Part shown: positions 8,528 to 17,767 of the stretch, in pieces
Position numbering within the stretch: position 1 is the first letter of the stretch
How the letters are laid out: each line of letters begins with the position of its first letter
Assembly (NCBI RefSeq): GCF_009295825.1
Contig: NZ_WHKF01000003.1
Location: 496,001 to 560,000, forward strand
Reading direction: 5' to 3'
Length of the DNA: 64,000 nt
DNA from: Marinifilum sp. N1E240
Lineage (GTDB): Bacteria; Bacteroidota; Bacteroidia; Bacteroidales; Marinifilaceae
Position numbers and translations under genes: made by a program
The notes under the pieces: generated by a model
What the model was told of the DNA's origin: nothing
Databases searched by the model: none
What the model saw: only the letters and a program-made list of their open reading frames with translations

Positions 8528-11434
8528 ATGACTAAGCATTCTGCAAAAGAAACGGCTTCTCTTTTGAATGAAATTAAGAATTTGAAATCTGAGATCTCTG
8601 AATTAAAGAAATCAAAGAATCAATATAATGTTGAAGGCTTTAGTTATATTTTTAAAACTGCAAAATTGGTAAGCCTTGAATGGCTGTTTAAACCCAATAA
8701 ATTAATTTGGTCGGATAATGCAGAAGAAATTCTTGGTTTCAAACCTGATTCATTTAGCAATACGAAAGAAAAATTTATTCAAAAAATTCATCCAGAAGAC
8801 ACCTCTCATTTTTTAAAAAAATTAGAAGAAAGTTTGCACAATTGTTTACGCGATTGTCAATCGGAATTTAGAATGATACTCGATAATGGAGAGATTATTT
8901 GGATCAATGCAACTAGTCAAATAACCTATGACAAAGATAATAATCCTGATCGGCTATTAGCGATACTATTAAACATTAGCACGCATAAAAAAACAGAAGA
9001 AAAATTACGTGAAAGAACTGAGAGATATGAACTAATTACAAAAGGAGCCTCAGACGGTATTTGGGATTGGAATATTCAAAATAAAAAAATTTATTTCTCC
9101 CCACGATGGAAAGCACTTAGAGGGTATGCCGAACATGAAATTTCAGACGATGAAAAAGAATGGAGCAATGGAATTCATCCAGATGATATAAAAAGAGTAT
9201 TTGCTGCGTTACAAGATCATTTCGATGGGAAAACAGATATTTTTGAAGAAGATTATAGAGTTCTATGTAAAAATGGATCTTACAAATGGATTACCGATAG
9301 AGGCGTTTTACAAAGGGATACAAAGGGTAATATTACAAGAATGGCAGGATCTGAAACTGACATTACTAAAAAAAAGAAATTCGAAAAAGAACATGTATTA
9401 AATCAATTACGTTACCATTCCATGTTTAATGATTCTCCTGTTCCGTTATGGGAAGAAGATTTCGGCGAATTATTCGAATATCTTACATCGCTAAAAGAAA
9501 AGGGAGTTAAAGATTTCAGAAAATATTTTGACAACAACCCTAACTCCCTCCTACTCTGCTCTCAAAAGGTTAAGGTAACGGATGTAAACAAGGCAACTCT
9601 CGAACTTCATAAAGCAAAAAGCAAAGAGGAACTTCTTGGTAATTTAGATAAAATATTTACATCAAAATCTTTTGAAGTATTTAAGGAAGAAGTTATTGCC
9701 ATTGCTAATGGAGAATCTGAATTTACCATTGAAGGTGAGATAAAAACCCTTGAAGGAGACCCCAGAACCATACTCTTAAAATTGTTTATCAATAAAGCAC
9801 ATAATAATACTACAAAAGCAATTCTTGCAACAATAGATATAACAGAAAAAAAAATAGCTGAAGAAGCCTTAATTGAAAGTGAAAATAAATTTAGGCTATC
9901 TTTCGAAGCTTCAGCTGTAGGGATGGTTATCGTTGACAAAAACAAAAAATTCATCGCAGTAAATCAAACCTTTTGTAAAATAATTGAATCAACAGAAAAT
10001 GAACTTTTGCAAAAATCATTTATGGATATAACTCATCCTAATGATATTATAATAAGCAGAAGGCAATTTAAGAAAGGCATTGATTCAAAAACACCATTTA
10101 CACTCGAAAAAAGGTATATAACTTCAAAAGGTAATACTCGTTGGGGACTTACTACTGTGAGCCCAATTTTTGATAATAAAAATCAACTATTATATGTAAT
10201 TGCTCATATCCAGGATATTACGGAAAGCAAAGAAATTGAACAGAAATTAATAGAAAGCAAAAATAATTATGAAGCACTAGCTGAAGAATATAAAAATCAG
10301 AATGAAGAATTATTAGATGCCATCGAAATTGCAGAAAAAAGTGACAAGTTAAAATCGGAGTTTTTACAAAATTTATCTCATGAAATAAGAACTCCAATGA
10401 ACGCTATTATTGGATTTTCGGATTTTCTCGATTTAAATTCAATCACACCAGATAAACGAAAACAATATATCAATATTATAAAAAGCAGTGGTAATCAACT
10501 GCTAAGAATTATAGATGATATTCTTGAGATATCTGCTCTAGAAACAAATCACGTTCAATTAATAAATACTGAATTCAATCTAAACTCCTTACTCACTGAA
10601 CTATTTACAATTTTTCAACCTCAAGCTAAAAAGCAGAATCTTGCCTTATATTTACACAAAGGACTACATGATGATGATAGCATTATTGTATCCGATGAAA
10701 GTAAATTAAGAAAAATCACATCTAATTTAATTGAGAATTCACTAAAATTTACAAAAGAAGGATCCATTGAAATTGGATATCATAGAAATGAAAAAGATAT
10801 TGAATTGTATGTGAAAGACACTGGCATAGGGATTTCAATCAATAGACATGATAAAATTTTTGAACGTTTTTCTCAAGCTGAAGGTGAAATTAGCAAGAAA
10901 ACAGGAGGGCTTGGGCTCGGATTATCAATAGTAAGAGAAAATGTAAAATTACTAGGGGGAACAATTAAACTAAGCTCCAATCCCGGGGAAGGAAGCAAAT
11001 TTTCCATTAACATTCCAGACTGCATTGTATCGGTTAATTCTTCTTATAGTTCCATTACCAATGAAAAAAAAGAATACAACATATTAATTGCTGAAGACGA
11101 AGAACTGAACTATTTCTATTTTGAATCGTTGATGGAAGAAATAGCTCCATACTGTAATTTAATTCATGCAAAAAATGGTTTAGAAGCAATTGAATTGTGC
11201 ATAAATAATGATTTTGATTTGGTATTAATGGATATAAAAATGCCAGAAATGAATGGATATGAAGCCACTGTTGAAATCAAAAAACACAAACCCCACCTTA
11301 ATGTTATTGCACAAACTGCTTATTCAACAGCAGAAGATAAAGCGAAAGCGAAATTAGCTGGATGTGTCGATTTTCTATCCAAACCAATAAGCATGGTAAC
11401 TGTCCAAAAAATTCTAGATAAATTTCTAGATTAG
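8528..11434 (+). CDS. Hybrid sensor histidine kinase with four PAS domains and a C-terminal receiver
   Basis: A 968-residue cytoplasmic phosphorelay protein with no membrane helix or signal peptide. Domains: coiled coil 5-35; PAS at about 45-155, 165-285, 298-440 and 450-570; coiled coil 565-610; HisKA with phosphoacceptor H618 in LSHEIRTP; HATPase with N-box N733-N737, DTGIG (764-768) and GLGLGLS (794-800); receiver 850-966 with acidic pair D857/E858, D902 and K952. All catalytic residues are intact. It lacks an output domain, so the signal must pass to another protein. No histidine phosphotransfer or response regulator gene lies beside it. The ligand of the PAS domains is unknown. Confidence 0.93.
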   Translation: MTKHSAKETASLLNEIKNLKSEISELKKSKNQYNVEGFSYIFKTAKLVSLEWLFKPNKLIWSDNAEEILGFKPDSFSNTKEKFIQKIHPEDTSHFLKKLEESLHNCLRDCQSEFRMILDNGEIIWINATSQITYDKDNNPDRLLAILLNISTHKKTEEKLRERTERYELITKGASDGIWDWNIQNKKIYFSPRWKALRGYAEHEISDDEKEWSNGIHPDDIKRVFAALQDHFDGKTDIFEEDYRVLCKNGSYKWITDRGVLQRDTKGNITRMAGSETDITKKKKFEKEHVLNQLRYHSMFNDSPVPLWEEDFGELFEYLTSLKEKGVKDFRKYFDNNPNSLLLCSQKVKVTDVNKATLELHKAKSKEELLGNLDKIFTSKSFEVFKEEVIAIANGESEFTIEGEIKTLEGDPRTILLKLFINKAHNNTTKAILATIDITEKKIAEEALIESENKFRLSFEASAVGMVIVDKNKKFIAVNQTFCKIIESTENELLQKSFMDITHPNDIIISRRQFKKGIDSKTPFTLEKRYITSKGNTRWGLTTVSPIFDNKNQLLYVIAHIQDITESKEIEQKLIESKNNYEALAEEYKNQNEELLDAIEIAEKSDKLKSEFLQNLSHEIRTPMNAIIGFSDFLDLNSITPDKRKQYINIIKSSGNQLLRIIDDILEISALETNHVQLINTEFNLNSLLTELFTIFQPQAKKQNLALYLHKGLHDDDSIIVSDESKLRKITSNLIENSLKFTKEGSIEIGYHRNEKDIELYVKDTGIGISINRHDKIFERFSQAEGEISKKTGGLGLGLSIVRENVKLLGGTIKLSSNPGEGSKFSINIPDCIVSVNSSYSSITNEKKEYNILIAEDEELNYFYFESLMEEIAPYCNLIHAKNGLEAIELCINNDFDLVLMDIKMPEMNGYEATVEIKKHKPHLNVIAQTAYSTAEDKAKAKLAGCVDFLSKPISMVTVQKILDKFLD

Positions 11435-11447
11435 GTAAACAAGAGAA

Positions 11448-11480
11448 AAATCCACAAGCTTAACCAAAAGTTGTGGATTT
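11448..11480. terminator. Bidirectional intrinsic terminator
   Basis: 10-bp stem AAATCCACAA / TTGTGGATTT with a 13-base loop, between the convergent kinase and serine dehydratase genes. Confidence 0.75.
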
Positions 11481-11487
11481 ATATTTT

Positions 11488-12693
11488 TTATCGATACGTA
11501 AATCCTTTCAATGAAGCCAATCCTCCTAACGACGTTTCTTTATAGGAATAAGATAAATCTAAACCTGTTTTCATCATTGTCTCAGTAACCTGATCGAAAC
11601 TAATCCTGTGTCTACCATCAGATAACAAAGCATAGGTATTGTGGTTTAACGCACGTGCTGCAGCAAAAACATTACGCTCTATACAAGGAATTTGAACCAA
11701 ACCTAAAACCGGATCACAGGTTAAACCTAAATGATGCTCCAAGCCCATTTCTGCTGAATATTCAATTTGATAAATTGTTCCTCCATGCAATTGGGTTGCT
11801 GCTCCTGATGCCATTGCACAAGCAACACCAACCTCTCCTTGGCAACCAACTTCTGCTCCAGAAATTGAGGCATTAAATTTTACCAAATTTCCAATCAATC
11901 CAGCAGTAGCAAGAGCTTTTAATATGTCGTTCTTTTTAAACTTATAGAATTTTTTGTGATAGAATAAAATTGCAGGCAAAACTCCGCAAGCACCGCATGT
12001 AGGAGCGGTTACAATAGTTCCTCCTCCTGCATTTTCCTCAGATACTGCAAGCGCATATGAATACAACATCGAACGCTTTCGCATAGGTCCGCTGTAGGTT
12101 TTAGCTTTCAGGTGATACAAATGGGATTTTCGAGGTAATTTCAATCCTCCTGGCAATTCTCCTTCATTGTTCATTCCTCTTTTTATGGCGCTTTTCATCG
12201 CTTGCCAAATTTCTTCAAGAAAACTCCAAATCTCCTTCCCTTCTTTAAACTCTACATATTCCCAAAGTTGCTTATCATTGTTTTTACACCAATCCAGAAT
12301 TGTATCCATGGTGGTTAAATCATATACTGCCTTAGATACTGTCCCTGATTCATCATCGATAATAGCTCCTCCACCTACACTGTATGCAGTCCATTCCTCT
12401 AGAACTGAACCATCCGCATTAATTGCTTTAAATCTTACTGCATTAGGATGCTTTTCAAGAAATTCTTTCGGCTTCCAAACCAATTCCATTTCTTTTCCTG
12501 CAAAAACATTCTCTATAGCTACTCCCGTTAAGTGACCTTTGCCTGTTGCTGCAAGGCTACCAAATAAAGTAACTTCATACTTATTGGCATTTGGATGTTT
12601 AGCTAAAAATTGATCTGCAGCTTTTCTCGGTCCCATTGTGTGGCTACTGGAAGGTCCCAGCCCAATGCGATACAGTTCTCTTATTGATTCCAT
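11488..12693 (-). CDS. sdaA: L-serine ammonia-lyase (iron-sulfur L-serine dehydratase)
   Basis: Converts L-serine to pyruvate and ammonia in the cytoplasm using a [4Fe-4S] cluster. The 401-residue single-chain protein begins with the beta-domain signature YRIGLGPSSSHTMGP. The catalytic alpha part carries the cluster cysteines, in APTCGACG, EVGCQGEVGVAC and GLTCDP/IPCIERN; I cannot say which three bind the cluster without an alignment. Single-chain fusion of alpha and beta parts is usual for this group. It is monocistronic, with no regulator beside it. Confidence 0.93.
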   Translation of the reverse strand: MESIRELYRIGLGPSSSHTMGPRKAADQFLAKHPNANKYEVTLFGSLAATGKGHLTGVAIENVFAGKEMELVWKPKEFLEKHPNAVRFKAINADGSVLEEWTAYSVGGGAIIDDESGTVSKAVYDLTTMDTILDWCKNNDKQLWEYVEFKEGKEIWSFLEEIWQAMKSAIKRGMNNEGELPGGLKLPRKSHLYHLKAKTYSGPMRKRSMLYSYALAVSEENAGGGTIVTAPTCGACGVLPAILFYHKKFYKFKKNDILKALATAGLIGNLVKFNASISGAEVGCQGEVGVACAMASGAATQLHGGTIYQIEYSAEMGLEHHLGLTCDPVLGLVQIPCIERNVFAAARALNHNTYALLSDGRHRISFDQVTETMMKTGLDLSYSYKETSLGGLASLKGFTYR

Positions 12694-12773
12694 TTTAGTT
12701 TGTTGTTTAGTTAAGTAGCCACAAATTTAAGAAACTAGAGAGATTCAATCAGATATTTGGAAAGTAATTGCAT

Positions 12774-12807
12774 AAAAAAAGAGAATCTTAAAAAGATTCT
12801 CTTTTTT
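12774..12807 (-). terminator. Intrinsic terminator of the tRNA-Pro cluster
   Basis: Stem AGAGAATCT / AGATTCTCT with a 5-base loop; the A-run at 12774-12780 is a T-run on the minus strand, 2 bases beyond the 3' end of the last tRNA-Pro. Confidence 0.85.
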
Positions 12808-12808
12808 G

Positions 12809-12883
12809 TCGGGGTGGCAGGATTCGAACCTGCGACCTCCTCGTCCCAAACGAGGCGCGATAACCGGGCTACGCTACACCCCG
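12809..12883 (-). tRNA. tRNA-Pro (anticodon TGG)
   Basis: A 75-nt cloverleaf read from the minus strand: acceptor CGGGGTG / CACCCCG, discriminator A, anticodon loop TTTGGGA closed by CTCG / CGAG, and T-arm GGTTCGAATCC. CCA is not encoded. This is the third of three identical copies in transcription order. Boundaries were set by acceptor pairing. Confidence 0.95.
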
Positions 12884-12939
12884 AAATGTTAATTCCGGTA
12901 TTTTTTAATAAAAATAATTATCAAATTTTCTAAGTATTG

Positions 12940-13014
12940 TCGGGGTGGCAGGATTCGAACCTGCGACCTCCTCGTCCCAAACGAGGCGCGATAACCGGGC
13001 TACGCTACACCCCG
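12940..13014 (-). tRNA. tRNA-Pro (anticodon TGG), second copy
   Basis: Identical over all 75 nt to the copies on either side. The flank also repeats: TAATTCCGG follows the plus-strand end of this copy and of the copy at 12809-12883, so the duplicated unit was larger than the tRNA itself. Confidence 0.95.
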
Positions 13015-13044
13015 AAAAATTAATTCCGGCACTCTACTTAGATA

Positions 13045-13073
13045 AAAAAAGAGAAGTCTTTAAACTCCTCTGA
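13045..13073 (-). terminator. Terminator-like hairpin inside the tRNA cluster
   Basis: Imperfect stem AGAGGAGT / ACTTCTCT (one G-U pair) on the minus strand followed by a T-run, 11 bases after the first tRNA-Pro. It may partly separate expression of the first two tRNAs from the rest. Confidence 0.6.
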
Positions 13074-13083
13074 AAAATTTTCG

Positions 13084-13158
13084 TCGGGGTGGCAGGATTC
13101 GAACCTGCGACCTCCTCGTCCCAAACGAGGCGCGATAACCGGGCTACGCTACACCCCG
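13084..13158 (-). tRNA. tRNA-Pro (anticodon TGG), third copy
   Basis: Same 75-nt sequence as the other two tRNA-Pro genes. It lies 9 bases downstream of tRNA-Ser and has a terminator-like hairpin just after it (13045-13073), so the cluster may be transcribed as more than one unit. Confidence 0.95.
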
Positions 13159-13166
13159 AAAATTTT

Positions 13167-13256
<90 letters not shown>

Positions 13257-13396
13257 GTATTGCGGTAGCAAAAGTATGTAAAAATTTCAGATGTGCAAAA
13301 TATTTTTTCAGCATTGCCTAAAGATTTCGCCTCATCTCATTATAGTAAATTATAAATCAATGAGATTCTGCCTTTATTTTTTTTTGAATTATTTTC

Positions 13397-13435
13397 AAAA
13401 AAAAAGCCAGAGAGGTAATTTACTCCTCTCTGGCT
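13397..13435 (-). terminator. Intrinsic terminator after the floA operon
   Basis: Perfect 11-bp stem AGCCAGAGAGG / CCTCTCTGGCT with a T-run on the minus strand, 21 bases beyond the floA stop. Confidence 0.85.
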
Positions 13436-13455
13436 CTACTTTTAGTCTATTTTTT

Positions 13456-14433
13456 TTATTTCTTTTTCCCTTTATCTTTCGGGTTTGCGATGTTTTCTCT
13501 CATACTTGTGTCAGCTTCTATGTTCTTCATTCGATAATAATCCATAATTCCCAACTGACCATTTCTGAATGCTTCAGCCATCGCTCTTGGAACTTCAGCT
13601 TCCGCTTCGATCACCTTAGCGCTCATTTCTTGAGCCAATGCTTTATTTTCCTGCTCCAATGCTACAGCCATCGCTCTTCTCTCTTCAGCTTTTGCCTGTG
13701 CAATCTTTAAATCTGCATCCGCTTGATCCGTTTGAAGAACTGCACCAATATTCTTTCCTATGTCGATATCAGCAATATCAATTGATAAAATTTCAAAGGC
13801 AGTACCAGCATCCAATCCCTTTTCCAAAACGACTCTCGAAATGTAATCTGGATTCTCCAGTACAGTTTTATGCGATTCATTAGAACCAATAGAAGAAACA
13901 ATACCCTCACCAACTCTGGCCAATACTGTTTCTTCACCAGCACCACCAACTAACTGACGAATATTAGCACGAACCGTTACTCTGGCTCTAGCAATTAACT
14001 GAATACCATCTTTTGATACTGCAGTTACTGGCGGAGTATTAATTACCTTAGGAATTACACTCATTTGAACAGCCTCATAAACATCACGTCCAGCTAAATC
14101 AATTGCGGTAGCCATCTTAAAACCTAATTCAATATTCGCTTTAGATGCTGACACCAATGCATGTGTCACCTGAGCAACATGACCTCCAGCTAAATAGTGA
14201 GCTTCTAATTCATCTCTATTCAAGATCAAACCAGCTTTAGTACCTTCTATTAATGCATTAACAATCACCTTAGGCGGAACCTTACGCCAGCGCATTAAAA
14301 CCAATTGAAGCAATGAAATTCGAACTTTTGAAAGTTGTGCAGAAAACCACAATCCCAGAGGTACGAAATATAAAAAGATCGCCAATAATACGGCAATTCC
14401 TGCTACCAAGAGCAATAACATTCCTATTTCCAT
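13456..14433 (-). CDS. floA: Flotillin-like protein FloA
   Basis: A membrane scaffold protein that organises bacterial functional membrane microdomains. The 325-residue protein has one N-terminal membrane hairpin (about residues 3-28), an SPFH/band-7-like central part ([37 protein letters not shown]) and a coiled-coil A/E/Q-rich region (about 240-290) typical of flotillin oligomerisation. Length and order match the YqfA/FloA family. It is the last gene of the SPOR-clpS-nfeD-floA group, 10 bases after nfeD; NfeD is the usual flotillin partner. Confidence 0.93.
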   Translation of the reverse strand: MEIGMLLLLVAGIAVLLAIFLYFVPLGLWFSAQLSKVRISLLQLVLMRWRKVPPKVIVNALIEGTKAGLILNRDELEAHYLAGGHVAQVTHALVSASKANIELGFKMATAIDLAGRDVYEAVQMSVIPKVINTPPVTAVSKDGIQLIARARVTVRANIRQLVGGAGEETVLARVGEGIVSSIGSNESHKTVLENPDYISRVVLEKGLDAGTAFEILSIDIADIDIGKNIGAVLQTDQADADLKIAQAKAEERRAMAVALEQENKALAQEMSAKVIEAEAEVPRAMAEAFRNGQLGIMDYYRMKNIEADTSMRENIANPKDKGKKK

Positions 14434-14443
14434 TTTTTAAATA

Positions 14444-14908
14444 TTATATGGGTTTTACAATAACTACTTTATCAACAACACCAACCACTTCAACTTTCGA
14501 TTTTTCATCAATATACATTCCTATTGATTTGGCTTCCATGATGTTTTTATTCACCTTTATTTTGCCCATAGGAGCAAGTCTTGATACACAAATACCTATA
14601 TCTCCCACGTGAACATTACTTTCATCCAGTTTTTCAACTTTAGAATCTATCTCTGCATTCAATTTAATTTTATTCCATGTATTTGTCTTCAGCACCAAAA
14701 CCACAGAAAGTATACTAAGAACTATTGTTCCAAAAACAGTAATATGACCAACTGTCGCTCCATACTGATGGTAAGATAAATAAATTCCTCCTCCTAGCAT
14801 TGCAATGCCGCCCAATGCCGCTAAAGTAACTCCTGGAATAACGAAAAATTCCAACAGCAATAAAATTATACCTAATACAATAAGCAGAACAATAATTAAT
14901 ACAGTCAT
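14444..14908 (-). CDS. NfeD-family membrane protein
   Basis: A 154-residue partner of SPFH proteins. Three membrane segments cover about residues 1-25, 29-49 and 54-74, followed by a small C-terminal OB-fold region (VHVGDIGICVSRLAPMGKIKVN ... VVGVVDKVVIVKPI). It lacks the N-terminal ClpP-like serine protease of long NfeD proteins, so it is the short form. It is placed directly upstream of floA, as is usual for this pair. The likely role is assembly or stabilisation of FloA domains. Confidence 0.88.
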   Translation of the reverse strand: MTVLIIVLLIVLGIILLLLEFFVIPGVTLAALGGIAMLGGGIYLSYHQYGATVGHITVFGTIVLSILSVVLVLKTNTWNKIKLNAEIDSKVEKLDESNVHVGDIGICVSRLAPMGKIKVNKNIMEAKSIGMYIDEKSKVEVVGVVDKVVIVKPI

Positions 14909-14929
14909 TTATAAAATTCAATTAATAAT

Positions 14930-15211
14930 TTATACAATAGTAACCTTTAATCCCTTTTCCACCAATCTATCTCGCATAGGTCTAATCTTACTCATCTTTC
15001 CTTTTTTAACATCACATTTGCCTTTATAATGTGTAATGTAAGCACACTGCTCTGCCTGATCAGAATCATGATCGCATACTTCTATTAATGCATCTACAAC
15101 AAAATCGAACGTATGCAAATCATCATTATGCAATAAAAGTGTATTTCGATTAATCATGATGCTAAGTACATCACTCTCTTCATCCGAATATCTCTCGTTG
15201 TGATTAGCCAT
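14930..15211 (-). CDS. clpS: ATP-dependent Clp protease adaptor ClpS
   Basis: Delivers N-degron substrates to the ClpA/ClpC-ClpP protease. The 93-residue protein has a short flexible N-terminus and then the ClpS core: LLHNDDLHTFDFVVDAL (the acidic pocket that binds the N-terminal residue) and a central QAEQCAYITHYKGKC helix-loop with the family histidine. No clp protease gene is near. It lies between the SPOR protein gene (11 bases) and nfeD (21 bases), an uncommon position that may only reflect operon packing. Confidence 0.9.
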   Translation of the reverse strand: MANHNERYSDEESDVLSIMINRNTLLLHNDDLHTFDFVVDALIEVCDHDSDQAEQCAYITHYKGKCDVKKGKMSKIRPMRDRLVEKGLKVTIV

Positions 15212-15222
15212 GATATTATTTT

Positions 15223-17412
15223 TTACTGGCGCAAGATTTCCAGAGCTTGCTGAATTGTAACTTTATCATTACCCGAAAAGGCAACGGTAAAAGCATCGCT
15301 TAAGCCTGCTTCTCGCAGTTCCATTTTCAATTTACTCACTTTACTGTAGGAATCAAAACTACCAACAGTACAAATAGTATATCCTCTATAATCTTTAGTA
15401 TAATCGATAGAATACTTCGAAAACGCTCTCAGCTTATCCTTCACATCCTGAGGAACCGCTTCAGAGTATGCTCCAACTTGCACCTTAAAACTTACTGAAC
15501 CAGAATTCATACTTTCTGATTTTTTCATCACCGTTTTTCTTGCCGCAACAACAGGTGTTGGCTGATAATTTTGATCGGTAATTTTTATCGCAGCACTTAA
15601 ATTTGTCTTTATTCCATCTTTATAGGCTACAACAAATGCATTTGGAAACAATTGTCTAATCTCAGGAATTGCATCTTTAGCCATTGCAAAAGTTGGATAA
15701 TTCCCAACCATATACTTATACAACTTACCATTCCCAACAATTTCTTCCTTTACAGGGGTTAATCCCGAAAAGAATTTTTGTTCTCTTCTGTTGGAAAAAA
15801 CTCCAACTTGCAAATGGTATATATATCGTGAGATATCGGCTACTTTAGCCACAGTTTTCTTTGGCAATTCTTCTGAAGTCATTACCAATTTTTGAGATTT
15901 TTTCGTAGCTACAATATCTGTTTCAACCGTTCCAACAATATGCTTGTTCAAATAATCAGATTCAACAGTTCTTGCCTGAAGCAATTTAGCCTTTGCCTGA
16001 TTTCCGAGATGAAATGAACTTTGTTCTAAAGTAGCAATTTGATCACTTAAAATGGTTCTTGAATCTCCAATTGCATCACTCAAATTAGTTCTCAAACTTT
16101 CCGTAACAACATGCAAACTATCCGAATTAAACTTATCGTTCTTTGCCTGCATAAATATATCTCGAGCTTCGTTCGATTTAAACTCTCTTAAGTTATGGTA
16201 AATCAATTCATCTGTTACTGGAAAGTTGAAATAAGGGAAATTCACCTCTTTAAATTTCAAACTATATTTCACTTCCATTTTTTGAACAGGACGTTTTTCG
16301 AATACAGGAGCTTGAGTACCTTTCTTTAAAACAGCCAAATCTGCCAGTTGTTCCGAATTCATCACAACTTTTTGTTCTGGATATTCAGAAAGTTTAATCT
16401 TATATATTGTCACCTCATTTTTTCCATTTTCACGACTTGAAGCAAAAGATGCAAATTCATCATTTACATCAGTAGCAAAAAACAAATCGTTAGATGTAGA
16501 ATTTATCGGAAAACCTAAACTTTGTGGTTCTGTCCATGTATCGGTAATATCATTATAAACCGATTTAAAAATATCGAAGCCTCCCATACTGGCATGTCCC
16601 TGCGAACAAAAATAAAGGGTTCTACCATCACCTGCCATATAAGGAAAAACCTCATCGAATCCAGTATTTAACGGAGTTAATGGTTCCCATTCTCCCCATC
16701 CTCCACTCTTCAAGCGTTTGGCACGATACAAATCTCTACCATTCTTCTTATTTTTTCCATAACTCGAAAAATAGATGTATTGTCCTTTGTTTGCCAAACA
16801 GGCAACATCTCTGTCACCAGTTCCATCGAATCGAGATTTTATACTTTTTGTCTTTTTTGATAATTTATCATCAAATCCATCTAACTTATAGTAACGAAAA
16901 AACTCATTTTTATCAACTATCTTCTTCTCTTTTACATCAACAACATAATATGAATTCACAAGAGGTATTCCATTTTGACACATTACAATAAGTTGATCTA
17001 TACCAGCGGATTTCCTCTTATAAGATTCTCTGAACTTTCGATAATAACGTATTGCTGAATTGAATTGATAATTCATATGAAATGCTCGCCCCAGATAATA
17101 TGGAACCGAAGCGTTAACACCTTTTGTAGATGCAATTTTCAAATGTTGAATTGCTTCCTTGATATTTTCATTTAATTCAACCTGACAAACACCCAGATAG
17201 TAATTGTATTCAGGATCTTGTGGATATACATTAATTAACTCGCCATACAATGGCAAAGCACTCTTATAGTTTTCAGCATCGAAAAAGGTAAACGCTTCTT
17301 CTTCAATTTGCTGTTCAGTTTTTCCTCCGCTAAAGCTTTGGGCAAATGATATTTGGGCAATAAACAGAGCGATTAATAGCAGATAGCCGTGTAACCTCAT
17401 AGTTTTATTCAT
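15223..17412 (-). CDS. Exported TPR / PD40 beta-propeller / double SPOR-domain protein
   Basis: A 729-residue protein with a signal peptide (residues 1-24, ending SFAQ). In order: TPR-like helices about 30-130, WD40-like PD40 repeats about 200-335 (ACLANKGQYIYFSSYG, PYMAGDGRTLYFCSQG), a helical linker 400-500, and two SPOR domains at about 530-597 (YHLQVGVFSNR) and 640-712 (FKVQVGAYSE). SPOR domains bind denuded peptidoglycan, so a periplasmic role at the cell wall is likely. TPR-PD40 proteins of Bacteroidota usually end in OmpA; here SPOR replaces it. It heads the clpS-nfeD-floA operon. The precise function is unknown. Confidence 0.8.
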   Translation of the reverse strand: MNKTMRLHGYLLLIALFIAQISFAQSFSGGKTEQQIEEEAFTFFDAENYKSALPLYGELINVYPQDPEYNYYLGVCQVELNENIKEAIQHLKIASTKGVNASVPYYLGRAFHMNYQFNSAIRYYRKFRESYKRKSAGIDQLIVMCQNGIPLVNSYYVVDVKEKKIVDKNEFFRYYKLDGFDDKLSKKTKSIKSRFDGTGDRDVACLANKGQYIYFSSYGKNKKNGRDLYRAKRLKSGGWGEWEPLTPLNTGFDEVFPYMAGDGRTLYFCSQGHASMGGFDIFKSVYNDITDTWTEPQSLGFPINSTSNDLFFATDVNDEFASFASSRENGKNEVTIYKIKLSEYPEQKVVMNSEQLADLAVLKKGTQAPVFEKRPVQKMEVKYSLKFKEVNFPYFNFPVTDELIYHNLREFKSNEARDIFMQAKNDKFNSDSLHVVTESLRTNLSDAIGDSRTILSDQIATLEQSSFHLGNQAKAKLLQARTVESDYLNKHIVGTVETDIVATKKSQKLVMTSEELPKKTVAKVADISRYIYHLQVGVFSNRREQKFFSGLTPVKEEIVGNGKLYKYMVGNYPTFAMAKDAIPEIRQLFPNAFVVAYKDGIKTNLSAAIKITDQNYQPTPVVAARKTVMKKSESMNSGSVSFKVQVGAYSEAVPQDVKDKLRAFSKYSIDYTKDYRGYTICTVGSFDSYSKVSKLKMELREAGLSDAFTVAFSGNDKVTIQQALEILRQ

Positions 17413-17767
17413 AGATTATAATTCTTGCAAGCGGACTCCTAGTTGAAAGTCCTTATCAACAACAGTTTATTTTTTCATCCAAACTCTATTATAAGATGTT
17501 CTAAAATCAACATTTTTTACAGCACAGATGATATCAAAAAGTTAATATAGTAATTATTTATAACAAAGATAATATATAATGTGTAAGTACAAATAACCCA
17601 GGCTCCTTTAAAATTAACAAAATATAAGTCTCTTTTCTCGAAAAAAAGAAAGTTACCAAGCTGTTTTGGATTCATTTTTTTTTAACTTCATGAGTTGATA
17701 ACTTTAGTAGATATTATTCGCTCAGGTATCAGGATAAAAGTATATTTGTAATTCAATTTTTGAACGA
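17413..17767. other. Intergenic region between divergent SPOR and bcp genes
   Basis: 355 bases without a coding frame. Apart from the bcp promoter at its right end, I see only AT-rich sequence with homopolymer runs. The promoter of the SPOR-floA operon must lie here but shows no perfect consensus. Confidence 0.5.
17717..17748 (+). promoter_or_regulatory. Bacteroidota-type promoter of bcp
   Basis: The -7 element TATATTTG (17741-17748) matches TAnnTTTG exactly. TTCG at 17717-17720 is an acceptable -33 element at a 20-base spacing. It ends 19 bases before the bcp start codon. Confidence 0.65.

Noticed and set aside
8528-11434. Two fused genes (kinase and regulator)
   Set aside because: One continuous frame with a linker between HATPase and receiver; hybrid kinases of this kind are normal in Bacteroidota.
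12809-13158. Three near-identical repeats that could suggest a CRISPR-like array
   Set aside because: Each repeat is a complete tRNA-Pro with paired arms and a TGG anticodon; the spacers are short, unequal and AT-rich.
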